Origin: Halieaceae bacterium | GTDB lineage: Bacteria > Pseudomonadota > Gammaproteobacteria > Pseudomonadales > Halieaceae | Direction: 5' to 3' | DNA: 64,000 bases | Assembly (NCBI GenBank): GCA_028280635.1 | Contig: JANQLM010000121.1 | Location: 34,866 to 98,865, forward strand | Shown here: positions 34,020 through 43,435 of the stretch, in pieces | Layout: the number at the start of each line of letters is the position of its first letter | Numbering within the stretch: the stretch's first letter is position 1 | Notes under the pieces: model-generated | Databases searched by the model: none | The model's input: the letters and a program-made list of their open reading frames with translations, nothing else | What the model was told of the DNA's origin: nothing | Position numbers and translations under genes: made by a program

Positions 34020-34990
34020 CTGACACCGTCGTCGCGGCGCTGTACAAATTCGTCACCCTGGAAAACTATCGAGAACTGCGCGAGCCGCTGCTGGACGAGT
34101 GCCTGGCCGCTGGCACTCGCGGTACCCTGTTGCTGGCGGCGGAAGGCATCAACGGCACGATAGCGGGCAGCCGGGAAGGTATCGACCGGGTGTTGGCCTA
34201 CCTGAAAAGCGACCCCCGGCTGGCAGACCTTGAACACAAGGAGTCCTACGACGATCACCTGCCGTTTTACCGTATGAAGGTGAAGCTCAAGAAAGAGATT
34301 GTCACCATGGGCGTGGAGGGGGTGGACCCCAACCGCCAGGTAGGTACCTATGTGGGACCGGCGGACTGGAACGCGCTGGTGGAAGATCCCGAGGTGCTGC
34401 TGATCGACACCCGCAACGACTATGAGGTGGCAATCGGCAGCTTCCGCGGCGCCGTCGATCCGCACACCACCACCTTTCGAGAGTTTCCCGCCTACGTACG
34501 CAGCCACTTCGACCCGGAGAAACATCGCAAGGTGGCCATGTTCTGCACCGGTGGCATTCGCTGCGAGAAGGCTTCGGCCTTCATGCTGGGTGAAGGCTTC
34601 GAGGAGGTTTACCACCTGGAGGGTGGCATCCTCAAGTATCTGGAAGAAGTGCCGCCCGAGGAGAGCACCTGGGAAGGCGAGTGCTTTGTATTCGACAATC
34701 GCGTATCGGTCGATCATCACCTGCAGAAGGGGCATTATGACCAGTGCCACGGTTGCCGGCATCCGATTACCGAAGCGGACAAGCTGTCGCCCCTGTACAT
34801 GAAGGGTGTTTGCTGCCCCGGCTGCCATGACCGCCTCAGCGATGATCAGAAGGCGCGCTTTGCCGAACGTCAGAAGCAGGTGGAACTGGCGGCTGCGCGC
34901 AATGAGCAACACATTGGCGGCCCCCCGCCCGAGCGCCAGTTGGCGAAAGCGATGCAGAACCCACACCCCGACGCAGCCGAGGGTTATTGA
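34016..34990 (+). CDS. trhO: tRNA uridine(34) hydroxylase TrhO (YceA, rhodanese-type)
   Basis: A 324-residue rhodanese-domain protein that hydroxylates wobble uridine 34 in certain tRNAs using O2. Order is an N-terminal YceA domain ([15 protein letters not shown]), a rhodanese domain with active-site Cys177 in [10 protein letters not shown], and a C-terminal zinc-like cysteine motif ([13 protein letters not shown]). The GTG at 34016 overlaps the bolA stop; the longer upstream frame is unsupported. Confidence 0.94.
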   Translation: MTDTVVAALYKFVTLENYRELREPLLDECLAAGTRGTLLLAAEGINGTIAGSREGIDRVLAYLKSDPRLADLEHKESYDDHLPFYRMKVKLKKEIVTMGVEGVDPNRQVGTYVGPADWNALVEDPEVLLIDTRNDYEVAIGSFRGAVDPHTTTFREFPAYVRSHFDPEKHRKVAMFCTGGIRCEKASAFMLGEGFEEVYHLEGGILKYLEEVPPEESTWEGECFVFDNRVSVDHHLQKGHYDQCHGCRHPITEADKLSPLYMKGVCCPGCHDRLSDDQKARFAERQKQVELAAARNEQHIGGPPPERQLAKAMQNPHPDAAEGY

Positions 34991-36601
34991 GTGCCAAGCT
35001 GCGGGGAAACACTGGTCAAACTGCTTGAAGGCTACGGGGTAGATACAGTCTTCGGTATTCCCGGCAACCACACGGTGCAGCTCTACCGTGGACTTGCCAA
35101 CTCAGCGATTCGCCATGTCAGTCCCCGGCACGAACAGGGCGCGGCCTTCATGGCCGACGGCTATGCCCGCGCCTCGGGCCGTGTCGGCGTCTGCTTCCTG
35201 ATTTCTGGACCTGGCCTCACCAACGCCGCCACCGGCATGATGCAAGCGCTGGCGGATTCTATTCCCATGCTGGTGATTACCGCCGTCGCCGCTCGCCGCG
35301 ACCTGGGCATGGGCGAAGGGCGCCTGCACGAACTTCCCGACCAGGGCGCACTGGCTGCCCAGTGCAGCCGATTCAGCCACACCCTGATGGACTCTGCGGA
35401 CCTGCCGCGGGTGCTGGCACGGGCTTTTGCTGTTTTTGCCGGTGAACGACCCGGTCCCGTGCATATCGAGTTACCACTGGATGTGATCACTGCCGATGCC
35501 GGTGACATGGACACCAGGCCCTGGCCCGTGCCTGCACGGCCCGGACCCGCACCGCATGCGGTCGCTGACGCAGCCGCCCTGCTGAACGAGGCGCGCCAGC
35601 CCGTCGTCATGCTGGGCGGCGGCGCCGTTGATGCCGGCGCAGAAGCGAAGGCGCTGGCTGAGGTGCTGGACGCGCCGGTATGCAATACCGTCAATGCCAA
35701 GGGCGTTATGCCAGCATCACATTCACTCGCCGTGGGCTCCAGCCCCTCCCTGGCGCCGGTGCGCGAAGCGCTGGCCGCGGCGGACGTGGTGCTGGCCGTG
35801 GGCACCGAGTGGGCCGAGACCGATTACGACATGCTGTTCCTGGGGGATGTCCGGCGCCAGGGCAGGTTGATCAGGGTGGATATCGACCCGCAACAGCTGG
35901 CTCGCAACCAGCGCCCGGCCCTGGCGGTCGCCAGCGACGCGGCGCTGTTTATGGCGGCCTTGGCAGACCGGCTTGAACCCGTAGAGCGGGGCGGTGCCCT
36001 GCGGACCGCTGCCATTCGCGACGCGGTCCGCCAGGAGGCGCACTATCACAGTGAGATGCAGGCGCTGTTTACCTGCTTGCAGACCGCGTTGCCGGATTTG
36101 CTGCTGGTAGGGGATTCAACCCTGCCGACCTATTACGCGGTGTGGCAATACGAATGTGAATCACCGCGACGCTATTTTCACTCCGCTACCGGCGGCGGCA
36201 CTCTGGGCTTCGCCATCCCCGCCGGCCTCGGCGCGAAACTGGCACGCCCGGACCTGCCCGTCGCGGTGCTGATCGGCGACGGCTCCACCCAGTTCACCCT
36301 GACCGAACTGGCGGCCGGCGTCGAGGCGGGCCTGCCGGTGGCAGTGCTGGTCTGGAACAATCGCGGTTACCAGGAGATTCGTCAGGGCATGGTGGCCGCC
36401 GAGGTCGAACCGGTCGGCGTAGATATCTTCACCCCGGACCTGGTAGCCGCGGCGGCGGCGCTGGGCTGCCATACCGCAAGACCCACGGACCTCGACCGGC
36501 TGGCCGATTGCCTGCAGCAGGCTGTCCGGCAGGATCGGCCCACGGTAATCGAACTGCGGCAGGAAGACTTCCTGACCCAGCCGGCGGGTAACTGGTATTA
36601 G
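34991..36601 (+). CDS. ThDP-dependent decarboxylase, 5-guanidino-2-oxopentanoate decarboxylase-like
   Basis: A 536-residue acetolactate-synthase-fold enzyme. It has the ThDP Glu region PRHEQGAAFMADGYARASG, the SGPGLTNAATG segment and the C-terminal cofactor motif GDGSTQFTLTELAAGVEAGLPVAVLVWNN. It most resembles AruI-type enzymes of the arginine transaminase route, which decarboxylate 5-guanidino-2-oxopentanoate. Substrate assignment is by resemblance only. The GTG start abuts the trhO stop. A strong terminator lies 160 bp downstream. Confidence 0.85.
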   Translation: MPSCGETLVKLLEGYGVDTVFGIPGNHTVQLYRGLANSAIRHVSPRHEQGAAFMADGYARASGRVGVCFLISGPGLTNAATGMMQALADSIPMLVITAVAARRDLGMGEGRLHELPDQGALAAQCSRFSHTLMDSADLPRVLARAFAVFAGERPGPVHIELPLDVITADAGDMDTRPWPVPARPGPAPHAVADAAALLNEARQPVVMLGGGAVDAGAEAKALAEVLDAPVCNTVNAKGVMPASHSLAVGSSPSLAPVREALAAADVVLAVGTEWAETDYDMLFLGDVRRQGRLIRVDIDPQQLARNQRPALAVASDAALFMAALADRLEPVERGGALRTAAIRDAVRQEAHYHSEMQALFTCLQTALPDLLLVGDSTLPTYYAVWQYECESPRRYFHSATGGGTLGFAIPAGLGAKLARPDLPVAVLIGDGSTQFTLTELAAGVEAGLPVAVLVWNNRGYQEIRQGMVAAEVEPVGVDIFTPDLVAAAAALGCHTARPTDLDRLADCLQQAVRQDRPTVIELRQEDFLTQPAGNWY

Positions 36602-36694
36602 TCGATAGTACGCGGACCGCCTGTCCAGGCTCTCTGACGCTATCATTTTCTCATCGGATTTTTTGTGCCTCTTCGCAAGTAACGCAGCGGAGGA

Positions 36695-36725
36695 GGGCGT
36701 AAAGTCCCCAGGGCAGTTTACGCCC
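36695..36725. repeat. Perfect 9-bp inverted repeat downstream of the ThDP gene
   Basis: GGGCGTAAA (36695-36703) pairs with TTTACGCCC (36717-36725) across 13 bp. No T tract follows, so it is not a classical terminator. It could be an operator or an RNA 3'-end stem. Confidence 0.45.
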
Positions 36726-36761
36726 GATCTACGGAGCCAAGTTCTCCGCCATTGCCAAGAC

Positions 36762-36793
36762 AAAAAAAGGCCCCGCTGATGCGGGGCCTTTTT
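36762..36793. terminator. Bidirectional rho-independent terminator
   Basis: The stem GGCCCCGC-TGAT-GCGGGGCC (36769-36788) has A7 before it and T5 after it, so it works on both strands. It closes the TonB receptor gene on the minus strand and the ThDP gene side on the plus strand. Confidence 0.93.
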
Positions 36794-36813
36794 GTGTTGA
36801 TAGCTTCTTCGGC

Positions 36814-39087
36814 TTAGAAGAAGTTGTAGGTGACTTCCGCGCCGTAGCGAACGCCAGGCATGACCGGAGCGAAGGTGCCACCCAGCGGGAAGCCGCCAAG
36901 GTCATCCGGCAGCTGTGTATCGTTGCCGAAGAAGACTTCGTCCAGCAGGTTGCGGCCGTAGAGTGAAAACACCCAGTGGCCGTCGTTGGAGTAGAAGTCG
37001 ATACCCGCATCAACGATGTCCACTTCTTCAACGAAACCACGGTTGTCGTCGGTGTAGGCAAAGTCATCCCGGTAGGACCAGCTCACCCGCGAGGTCATGT
37101 AACCCCAGTTGCCCAGTTCCAGGTCGTGGGTCAGTCCCAGACTCCAGGTCAACTCCGGAGCACGAGGGATGTCCAGGTCTTCGTCTGCACCGTCAACGAC
37201 GCCGTCGTTGTTGATATCGAAGCGCACTTCGTCGTACTCGGCGTCGATGTAGCCCATGGAGGCCAGCAGCAGCAGGTTTTCGGTCAGGCTGATGGTCGCA
37301 TCAAACTCCGCACCGAAGATTGTGGTGTCTGCAGTGTTGCGGATCAGCTGTACCACACCGGAGGTTGCGCTCGGCAGGTTGATTTCACGCTGCTGATCTT
37401 CGATTTCAGTGTAGAACACGGCAACGTTGAGGCGGCCCCAGTCGTTCGTAGACTTGTAGCCGATCTCAAAGTTCTGCACTTCTTCTTCGTCGAACGGTCC
37501 GGGAGACTCGTTCGGGTCCGTATTGCGCAGGTTGTAACCGCCAGAGCGGTAGCCCAACTGCCAGGAACCGTAGATGCGGCGTCGGTCGTCGATGTTGTAC
37601 GTCGCGCCCAGCTTCGGTGCCCAGTTATCCCAGCTCTCGTCGTCGTCAAAATCGATCGGGCAGGCTGGGCCTTCAACGAAGTTACACTCCGTGAGGTTGG
37701 GGAAGGTAGAAACGTTGGCGTCCAGAGAGGCGATCTGTACGTCTTTTTCTTCCGAGCTGTAGTTGACACCCGCGGTCAGGGTCCACTGATCGTTCAGGTC
37801 GTAGTCAACCTGGGTAAACAGCGTGAAGGCTTCAGTATCGTGGAAGCCGCCGCCGTCCTGGCGCAGAGCCGGGGCGACGTTGCCAGTCAGCACGCCGAGC
37901 AGGTCGCGGCGTTCATGGTACTTCATGTCGTTCTCGTAGTAGAACGCACCGGCAGTAACATTCCACTTGTCAGCAAACAAGCCGTTATAGCGCAGTTCGA
38001 AGGTGGTCTGCTCGGTTTCCAGCCAGGCCGGTGCGTGGAAGGCCCAGATCGGCTGGGCGTCGATGTCACCGGTGCCTACCTGTTCCAAATCGCGGTAACC
38101 GAAGATGGCGGTGACCGTGCCGTCACCGAAGGCAACGCCCTGGTCAATTTGCAGAGAGATCAGGTTGGTCTCGGTCTCCTGGAAGCCCTCTTCGTCAATA
38201 GACAGGTCGAATTCGTCGCGATCATTGTTCACGGGGGTGCCGGGAACACCGGAGCCGTTGGTGTGCGACTGCGCTGCCGGGCCATCACCGTCCATGTCCT
38301 GGTACTCGTAGCGGAAGGTGATATCGGTGTCGTCCGTGGGTTGCCAGGTCAGAGTGGCACGTGCCATCTGCTGCTCGATACCCAGCACGTCGTTGCCGGT
38401 AAAGTCGTTTTCCAACTGGCCTTCGTCATCGTTGTAGAACAGGGTCAGGCGAGCACCAAAGGTATCAGTGATGGGGCCGCCGATCGCACCCATAACATAG
38501 GTGTTCACGCCACCGATATCACCGGTCTCTACCGCGGTCCGGAAGCTGGCTTCCAACTCGTCACCCGGCTTCTTGGTATTGACGAGTACCGCACCGCCAG
38601 TCACGTTGCGACCGAACAGTGTGCCCTGCGGGCCGCGCAGGACTTCCAGGCTTTCGACGTCGAACATGTCGAAGATGATGCCCTGGTTGGTGCCCATAAA
38701 GATGTTGTTGACGAATACCCCAACCGTTGGGTCAATCGACGGAATGGAGCTGTTGATACCGATGCCGCGAATAGAGAAGTTCGCCGTACCACGAGAGGTA
38801 CCGATATCTTCCAGCGACACGTTGGGCATGCCGACCGTCAGGTCGTTAAGGTCGCGTACTTTGAGCGCGTTGATCTGGTCTTCATTGAACGCCGTTACTG
38901 ACAGGGGCACCTCCTGGGCACCTTCCTCACGCTTACGCGCGGTAACGACAACTTCTTCCAGCAGGGCAGCGGAACCGCCGCGGCGGGTTTCCTGTGCCAG
39001 CGTCGGTGTGCTCATGAGGGCACCGCTGGCCAGGGCTACTGCGATGGCAAGCGGGCGCATCGCATTCTTGTTACGTTGTTTTGACAT
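36814..39087 (-). CDS. TonB-dependent outer-membrane receptor
   Basis: A 757-residue receptor taking up a large substrate through the outer membrane with TonB energy. The signal peptide ends near residue 31 (TPTLA|Q). The TonB-box-like EEVVVTARKREEGAQEVPLSV comes next, then the plug (to about 170, with FSIRGIG and VLRGPQGTLFGRNVTGGAV) and a 22-strand-type barrel ending in VTYNFF with terminal Phe. It belongs to the large catabolic type common in Halieaceae and sphingomonads. Substrate unknown. No TonB/ExbBD genes are nearby. Confidence 0.95.
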   Translation of the reverse strand: MSKQRNKNAMRPLAIAVALASGALMSTPTLAQETRRGGSAALLEEVVVTARKREEGAQEVPLSVTAFNEDQINALKVRDLNDLTVGMPNVSLEDIGTSRGTANFSIRGIGINSSIPSIDPTVGVFVNNIFMGTNQGIIFDMFDVESLEVLRGPQGTLFGRNVTGGAVLVNTKKPGDELEASFRTAVETGDIGGVNTYVMGAIGGPITDTFGARLTLFYNDDEGQLENDFTGNDVLGIEQQMARATLTWQPTDDTDITFRYEYQDMDGDGPAAQSHTNGSGVPGTPVNNDRDEFDLSIDEEGFQETETNLISLQIDQGVAFGDGTVTAIFGYRDLEQVGTGDIDAQPIWAFHAPAWLETEQTTFELRYNGLFADKWNVTAGAFYYENDMKYHERRDLLGVLTGNVAPALRQDGGGFHDTEAFTLFTQVDYDLNDQWTLTAGVNYSSEEKDVQIASLDANVSTFPNLTECNFVEGPACPIDFDDDESWDNWAPKLGATYNIDDRRRIYGSWQLGYRSGGYNLRNTDPNESPGPFDEEEVQNFEIGYKSTNDWGRLNVAVFYTEIEDQQREINLPSATSGVVQLIRNTADTTIFGAEFDATISLTENLLLLASMGYIDAEYDEVRFDINNDGVVDGADEDLDIPRAPELTWSLGLTHDLELGNWGYMTSRVSWSYRDDFAYTDDNRGFVEEVDIVDAGIDFYSNDGHWVFSLYGRNLLDEVFFGNDTQLPDDLGGFPLGGTFAPVMPGVRYGAEVTYNFF

Positions 39088-39129
39088 GTCTAGGTCCTAC
39101 CGTGAGTGACAAGGGTGTTTAAGTTATTG

Positions 39130-39197
39130 TTACCACTGTTTTTATTAGATGTATCCGGCGTCGAGAATAGCCAATTTCCTGCTGCAATAAGTGGTAA
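39130..39197. promoter_or_regulatory. Inverted TTACCACT pair upstream of the TonB receptor
   Basis: TTACCACT at 39130-39137 is repeated on the other strand as AGTGGTAA at 39190-39197, 43-110 bp before the receptor start. Such spaced half-sites may bind a regulator that loops or dimerises. No regulator gene is adjacent. Confidence 0.35.
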
Positions 39198-39239
39198 TTT
39201 TTAACAGCATGGTTTTTGAGGTCTTCCCGCCGACGGGCG

Positions 39240-39258
39240 TAGCTGCAAGATAGCTGCA
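39240..39258. repeat. Direct repeat TAGCTGCA, 11-bp period
   Basis: Two TAGCTGCA copies (39240-39247 and 39251-39258) lie in the receptor/hypothetical divergent spacer. The one-helical-turn spacing suits an activator site, but the sequence is short. Confidence 0.3.
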
Positions 39259-39363
39259 CGTATCGGACGATATGTTACAGAGCCTTTTGGCTGCGCCCCC
39301 CATTTTTATCGCCGGCAATTATAACGGCGGGGAGAAAAATGTCAGCACCGGGGAGACAAGTGC

Positions 39364-39708
39364 ATGTTTAGACGAGACAAGGCGCCCAGGCCGATTTCCA
39401 CCGGGCGCGCCCTGCGTCACCTGCTGGTGTTTCAACTAAAACTGGCTTTGGATGCCTTGCGCGACCTGGCGCTCAGCCCCCTGAGCATTGCCGTGTTTGT
39501 GCTGGACGCGCTGCGCCGGCCCACACTGGAGAACAGCCTCTACCTGAAGCTGATGCGGCTCGGCCAGCGTTCGGACCGTCTGATCAACCTGTTTGACGAG
39601 TACGGGGAGTTGGGGCACTACACCGTTGACCAGGCAGTCTCCGAGGTGGAAGAGGCGCTCAGCGCTCGTCGCGAGATGACTAGCGAGCGTGGAGGCGAAA
39701 AGGGCTGA
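39364..39708 (+). CDS. Hypothetical protein
   Basis: I do not recognise this 114-residue protein. A hydrophobic/amphipathic middle (LVFQLKLALDALRDLALSPLSIAVFVLDAL) suggests peripheral membrane association. The C-terminal third is acidic and helical (LINLFDEYGELGHYTVDQAVSEVEEAL). A GGGGAG site lies 9 bp before the ATG, which supports the start. It overlaps the convergent protease gene by 29 bp. Confidence 0.7.
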   Translation: MFRRDKAPRPISTGRALRHLLVFQLKLALDALRDLALSPLSIAVFVLDALRRPTLENSLYLKLMRLGQRSDRLINLFDEYGELGHYTVDQAVSEVEEALSARREMTSERGGEKG

Positions 39709-40423
39709 CGAACCGCGTACTGGGGGCGAAGTAGGTGCGCTGTTGGCTATCACCGGCTGAAATCACACCCACCACACGGCCGTCCAGCAGTACCGGGCCC
39801 CCGGACGCGCCTTTGTAGGTGACACAATCCGTGCCCACCCGGCCGGGCTTGTGATCGGTCAGTCGGCAGCCGGCCTGCCAGGTCAGGCGCTCGCCGCCCT
39901 CGCCGAGGCCCCGGTCGCGGGCATAACCCGCCAGCAGCACCCGGGCGCCGTCCGGCATGGCGGCGCTGCCCACCGGCAGTGGACCCACCGAGCGAATCGG
40001 CCGCGCCAGGCGCAGCAGGGCCCAGTCCGCCTCCATGCTACCGCCGTCCGCCAGCCGCGTGGCGGCCACCGTCACCGTGCCGCTGCCGTGCAGCAGGCTG
40101 AACTGGGGGTCGCGGCTGAGATCGGTGTAGTGTTCAAGACAGTGCCAGGCGGTGAGGATGGTGCTGGGTGCCACCAGGCTGGCGCTGCAGTTCTCTTCGC
40201 GGAAGCGCCGTCGGCCATCCACGTGGTCGTAGCCCGGTACGCTCAACTTGCCTACCGCGCGCAGCACCTGCGGGGAGTTGGCATCGAACACCTCACGCTC
40301 GGCACTGGCCGTGTACAGCGCCGCGGGGTGGCACAGCGCAGAGATTGTGAAGCTGTAAAAAAAGGCGGTAATGAGATGGCGCAATGGCCGGCTCCGGCAA
40401 CTCAGTCGGACGGCAGTATACAC
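39680..40423 (-). CDS. Trypsin-like serine protease (S1 family)
   Basis: A 247-residue exported protease. The catalytic triad is His94 (TAWHC), Asp133 (EADWALL) and Ser207 (GASGGP). The cysteines at Cys79/Cys95 and Cys186/Cys200 are placed as in S1 disulfides. A hydrophobic stretch at about 16-38 can act as the signal. The start is a GTG at 40423 preceded by CAGGGAC. It faces marR with the palindrome-containing spacer between them. Confidence 0.9.
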   Translation of the reverse strand: MYTAVRLSCRSRPLRHLITAFFYSFTISALCHPAALYTASAEREVFDANSPQVLRAVGKLSVPGYDHVDGRRRFREENCSASLVAPSTILTAWHCLEHYTDLSRDPQFSLLHGSGTVTVAATRLADGGSMEADWALLRLARPIRSVGPLPVGSAAMPDGARVLLAGYARDRGLGEGGERLTWQAGCRLTDHKPGRVGTDCVTYKGASGGPVLLDGRVVGVISAGDSQQRTYFAPSTRFVSPFRLHAR

Positions 40424-40446
40424 GTGACAGTCCCTGGCCCGGCTTG

Positions 40447-40467
40447 CATTTGCGTTGGTTGCAAATG
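40447..40467. promoter_or_regulatory. Palindrome CATTTGC-N7-GCAAATG, likely MarR-type operator
   Basis: Perfect 7-bp arms flank a 7-bp spacer, 35 bp before marR and 23 bp upstream of the protease start. Extended TTGC/GCAA half-sites are typical of MarR operators. It could control marR plus the aminotransferase, and also the protease (inference). Confidence 0.5.
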
Positions 40468-40502
40468 AAACTACAGCCTTGAACAGCCAGGGGGTGTGAT
40501 CC

Positions 40503-40994
40503 TTGACGACCCAGACGGAAGCGGGCTCGAAGCACCCGGTGGTCAGTGATGCTATCGAACTCGAGCAGTTCCTGCCCTACCGTTTGTCGCGGTTAACCAA
40601 CACCGTCAGCAACGCCATTGCTGAGCTGTATCGGGACAGCTTCGGGCTGAGTATCCCGGATTGGCGGGTGATGGCAGTCCTCGCCCGTTTCCCCGGCAGC
40701 TCGGCCCAGGACCTGGTGGCGCGCACCCGTATGGACAAGGTGGCGGTTAGCCGCAGTGTTGCCAGGCTGGTGGAACGCGGGGTGATCAATCGCAGTACCC
40801 GCAGTGACGACCGGCGCAGGTCTTTGCTGGTGTTGAGTGATGAGGGCAGGGCGGTGTACGCGCGCATCGTGCCCATGGCGAGAAATGCCGAGTCCCAACT
40901 ACTGGCGGCGCTGAGTGACAAGGAGCGCGCCGCGCTGGACAGGCTGCTGGATGCGCTGCAGGGCGCTGCCGACACCCTGGTTGGCGCCGACTGA
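40503..40994 (+). CDS. MarR-family transcriptional regulator
   Basis: A 163-residue winged-helix regulator. The DNA-binding part is SAQDLVARTRMDKVAVSRSVARLVERGVI with wing RSDDRRRSLLVLSDEG, and helices at both ends make the dimer. The start is a TTG at 40503 with AGGGGG upstream. The class III aminotransferase follows by 57 bp and is its probable target. The ligand is unknown. Confidence 0.9.
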   Translation: MTTQTEAGSKHPVVSDAIELEQFLPYRLSRLTNTVSNAIAELYRDSFGLSIPDWRVMAVLARFPGSSAQDLVARTRMDKVAVSRSVARLVERGVINRSTRSDDRRRSLLVLSDEGRAVYARIVPMARNAESQLLAALSDKERAALDRLLDALQGAADTLVGAD

Positions 40995-41051
40995 CAGGGC
41001 GGGAAACAGCGGACCTTTACTTCAAGAAACACCCGAGCGGGGACGAAGACT

Positions 41052-42401
41052 ATGAGCCATGTGATCTATCCCACCACCAACCTCAAGGCGACCGAGCAAC
41101 TGCTTATCGAACGCGGGGAAGGGGTCTACGTTTACGACAATGCCGGCAACCAGTACCTGGAGGGGATGGCGGGACTGTGGTGTACGGCACTGGGGTATGG
41201 CAATGAAGAGGTGGTGGAGACCGCGGCTCGCCAGATGCGCACCCTGGCCTACAGCCACATGTTCGGCGGCAAGACCCATCCGGCGGCGATAGAACTGGCA
41301 GACAAGCTTTCCGCCATGGTGCCGATCGAAAACGCCCAGGTGTTTTTCGGAAACTCGGGCTCTGATGCCAATGACAGCCTCATCAAGCTGCTGCGCTATT
41401 ACAACAACGCCATCGGTCGTCCGGAGCGCTATAAGATTATCGCGCGGGAGCGGGGCTACCACGGCGTAACCGTAGCGGCTGCTTCACTGACCGGCCTACC
41501 GGCCAACCACACGCATTTCAGCCTGCCCTTCGAAGCGCTGGGCGTCCTGCGCACCGGGGCGCCGCACTTCTACCGCGATGGGTTGCCGGGGGAGTCGGAA
41601 GAGGAGTTTGCCAGCCGCCGGGCACAGGAACTGGAAGGGCTGATACTCGCCGAGGGGCCCGAGACCATTGCTGCCTTTATCGCCGAGCCCATCAATGGCG
41701 CCGGCGGTGTGGTGGTACCTCCGCAGGGCTACTTCGAGAAAGTCCAGGCAGTGCTGGCAAAGTACGACATCCTGATGTGGGACGACGAGGTGATCTGCGG
41801 TTTCGGGCGCACGGGCGCGGCGTTTGGCGCAGACAGCCTCAATATCCAGCCACAGCTGATGACCCTGGCCAAGGCGCTGTCCTCCGCCTATATGCCGGTC
41901 AGTGCCGCGGTGGTCAGCGGGGAATTCTATGAGGCCCTGGTTGAACCCAGCGCCCAGGTGGGCGTGTTCGGCCACGGCTATACCTACAGTGGCCACCCGG
42001 TAGCCTGTGCGGTGGCCTCCAAGGTCATCGATATCTACCAGCGGGACCGACTGTTTGAGCATGCGGCCAGCATCGGCAGCTACCTGCAGGAAAAGCTGGC
42101 GGTTTTCCAGGACCACCCTCTGGTCGGCGAGGTGCGCGGCATGGGCATGATTGCCGCGCTGGAACTGGTGGCCAACCGCGATACCCGCCAGCCCTTCGAC
42201 GGCAATGCGGTGGGCGGCTTCTGCCAGCAGCGTTGCCAAGACAACGGCCTGCTGGTGCGAGCCATGTCAGGTAACGCCATTGCACTGTGTCCGCCGTTGA
42301 TCCTGTCGCGTGAGCAGGTGGACGAGTTGGTGGACAAACTCGGTCGTGCGCTGGACGCCACCCTCGATCACGTCAAGGCAGAGCAGCTGCTGGTCGCCTA
42401 G
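41052..42401 (+). CDS. Class III (omega) aminotransferase
   Basis: A 449-residue PLP aminotransferase moving amino groups between an amine or omega-amino acid and a keto acid. It has the cofactor phosphate segment GNSGSDAND, the WDDEVICGFGRTG motif and the PLP lysine in LAKALSSAYMPVSA. The likely class is beta-alanine/putrescine/taurine pyruvate transaminase-like; the exact substrate cannot be told. It is controlled, probably, by the MarR protein just upstream. Confidence 0.9.
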   Translation: MSHVIYPTTNLKATEQLLIERGEGVYVYDNAGNQYLEGMAGLWCTALGYGNEEVVETAARQMRTLAYSHMFGGKTHPAAIELADKLSAMVPIENAQVFFGNSGSDANDSLIKLLRYYNNAIGRPERYKIIARERGYHGVTVAAASLTGLPANHTHFSLPFEALGVLRTGAPHFYRDGLPGESEEEFASRRAQELEGLILAEGPETIAAFIAEPINGAGGVVVPPQGYFEKVQAVLAKYDILMWDDEVICGFGRTGAAFGADSLNIQPQLMTLAKALSSAYMPVSAAVVSGEFYEALVEPSAQVGVFGHGYTYSGHPVACAVASKVIDIYQRDRLFEHAASIGSYLQEKLAVFQDHPLVGEVRGMGMIAALELVANRDTRQPFDGNAVGGFCQQRCQDNGLLVRAMSGNAIALCPPLILSREQVDELVDKLGRALDATLDHVKAEQLLVA

Positions 42402-42446
42402 GCTATCACTGCGCGACCGGTCTGTGCCCGGCCTCCCGAGCTTTCG

Positions 42447-43223
42447 CTAGTGCACCAACTCGCGGTAGGCTCGCCAGGTGGCATGCCCCAGCACCGGGAA
42501 CACTACCATCATGCCCAGCAGTGCGGTGAGAAAGCCTACGGCCACCAATACCAAGATCAGACCGGCCCATATGATCATGGCAGGCAGCTCCCGGGCGGTA
42601 ACGCGCAGGCTGGTTCCGATGGCTTCCCCGGCACTGGAATTCAGATCGAGCATCATCGGCACCGATACCACGGAGATACTGAACACCACCGCTGACAGCA
42701 GCGCCCACATCGCCAGGTAAAGCCACAGTTGACCGGAAGCCAGTGCCTCCCAGGCGCCACCCCAGACCGTGGCGCCCATGGCGGGTCCTGCGCTGCCCAG
42801 GGCCGTCTGCAGCAGCACGGCAGACAGCAGCATCCAGATCACACCGATAGCGACCAGGCGGTTGGCAAACCCCAACAGCGCGGCCCGATTGTGGCGCAGT
42901 GCCTTCAGGGATTCCTCAAAGCCCACCGGCCGCCCCTGATCCCGCTGCCGCGACAGCTCGCACAGGCCGACGGTCATGATTGGACCGATCAGCAGAAACG
43001 CGGTCAGGCTGCCGGCGATCATGTAGGGATGGTTGTTGAACAGCAGGACCACGGCTCCCATCAAGGTGACCAGAGCGCCGTAGGCGAGGCTTGGCAGGGG
43101 GTGATCGAGGAAATCGCGCCAGGCCAGGACGAGCCACACCAGTGGGCGCGAGGGCGGTATGCGGTGCACCAGGAATGGGCCGTCCTGATGTTGGGGGTGG
43201 TGGGTATGAGTGTGCGCGGACAT
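42447..43223 (-). CDS. DUF2189 integral membrane protein
   Basis: A 258-residue inner-membrane protein of family DUF2189. It has a His-rich N-terminus (HTHTHHPQHQDG), then about six hydrophobic helices, with the family segment WLVLAWRDFLDHPLPSLAYGAL. GGGAGG precedes the ATG. Role unknown; relatives occur near cytochrome genes. It is divergent from the DUF819 gene. Confidence 0.9.
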   Translation of the reverse strand: MSAHTHTHHPQHQDGPFLVHRIPPSRPLVWLVLAWRDFLDHPLPSLAYGALVTLMGAVVLLFNNHPYMIAGSLTAFLLIGPIMTVGLCELSRQRDQGRPVGFEESLKALRHNRAALLGFANRLVAIGVIWMLLSAVLLQTALGSAGPAMGATVWGGAWEALASGQLWLYLAMWALLSAVVFSISVVSVPMMLDLNSSAGEAIGTSLRVTARELPAMIIWAGLILVLVAVGFLTALLGMMVVFPVLGHATWRAYRELVH

Positions 43224-43435
43224 GAGCTACCTCCCGGCGACTTGTATCGCTGTACTGCCCGGTTGCGGGCGCGGTACTGGGAGAGGCGTCCATGCCGGGC
43301 AGTGCCATCGATCCGACCGCCAGGCTGACTCTCACTTCACGTGAGGATGTAAGTTATAGCAATTATAGCCCAGCTACCGGATTGGGAGCCTGCCGCCAAA
43401 TGCAGTACAGTGGCGCCTTTTTGCCGGAGCCCCGC

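Noticed and set aside
36695..36725. Inverted repeat as the terminator of the ThDP gene
   Set aside because: No T tract follows; a much better terminator lies at 36762-36793.
36976..38901. 641-residue open frame opposite the TonB receptor
   Set aside because: It mirrors the receptor gene, whose plug and barrel motifs are clear, and shows no ribosome site or domain.
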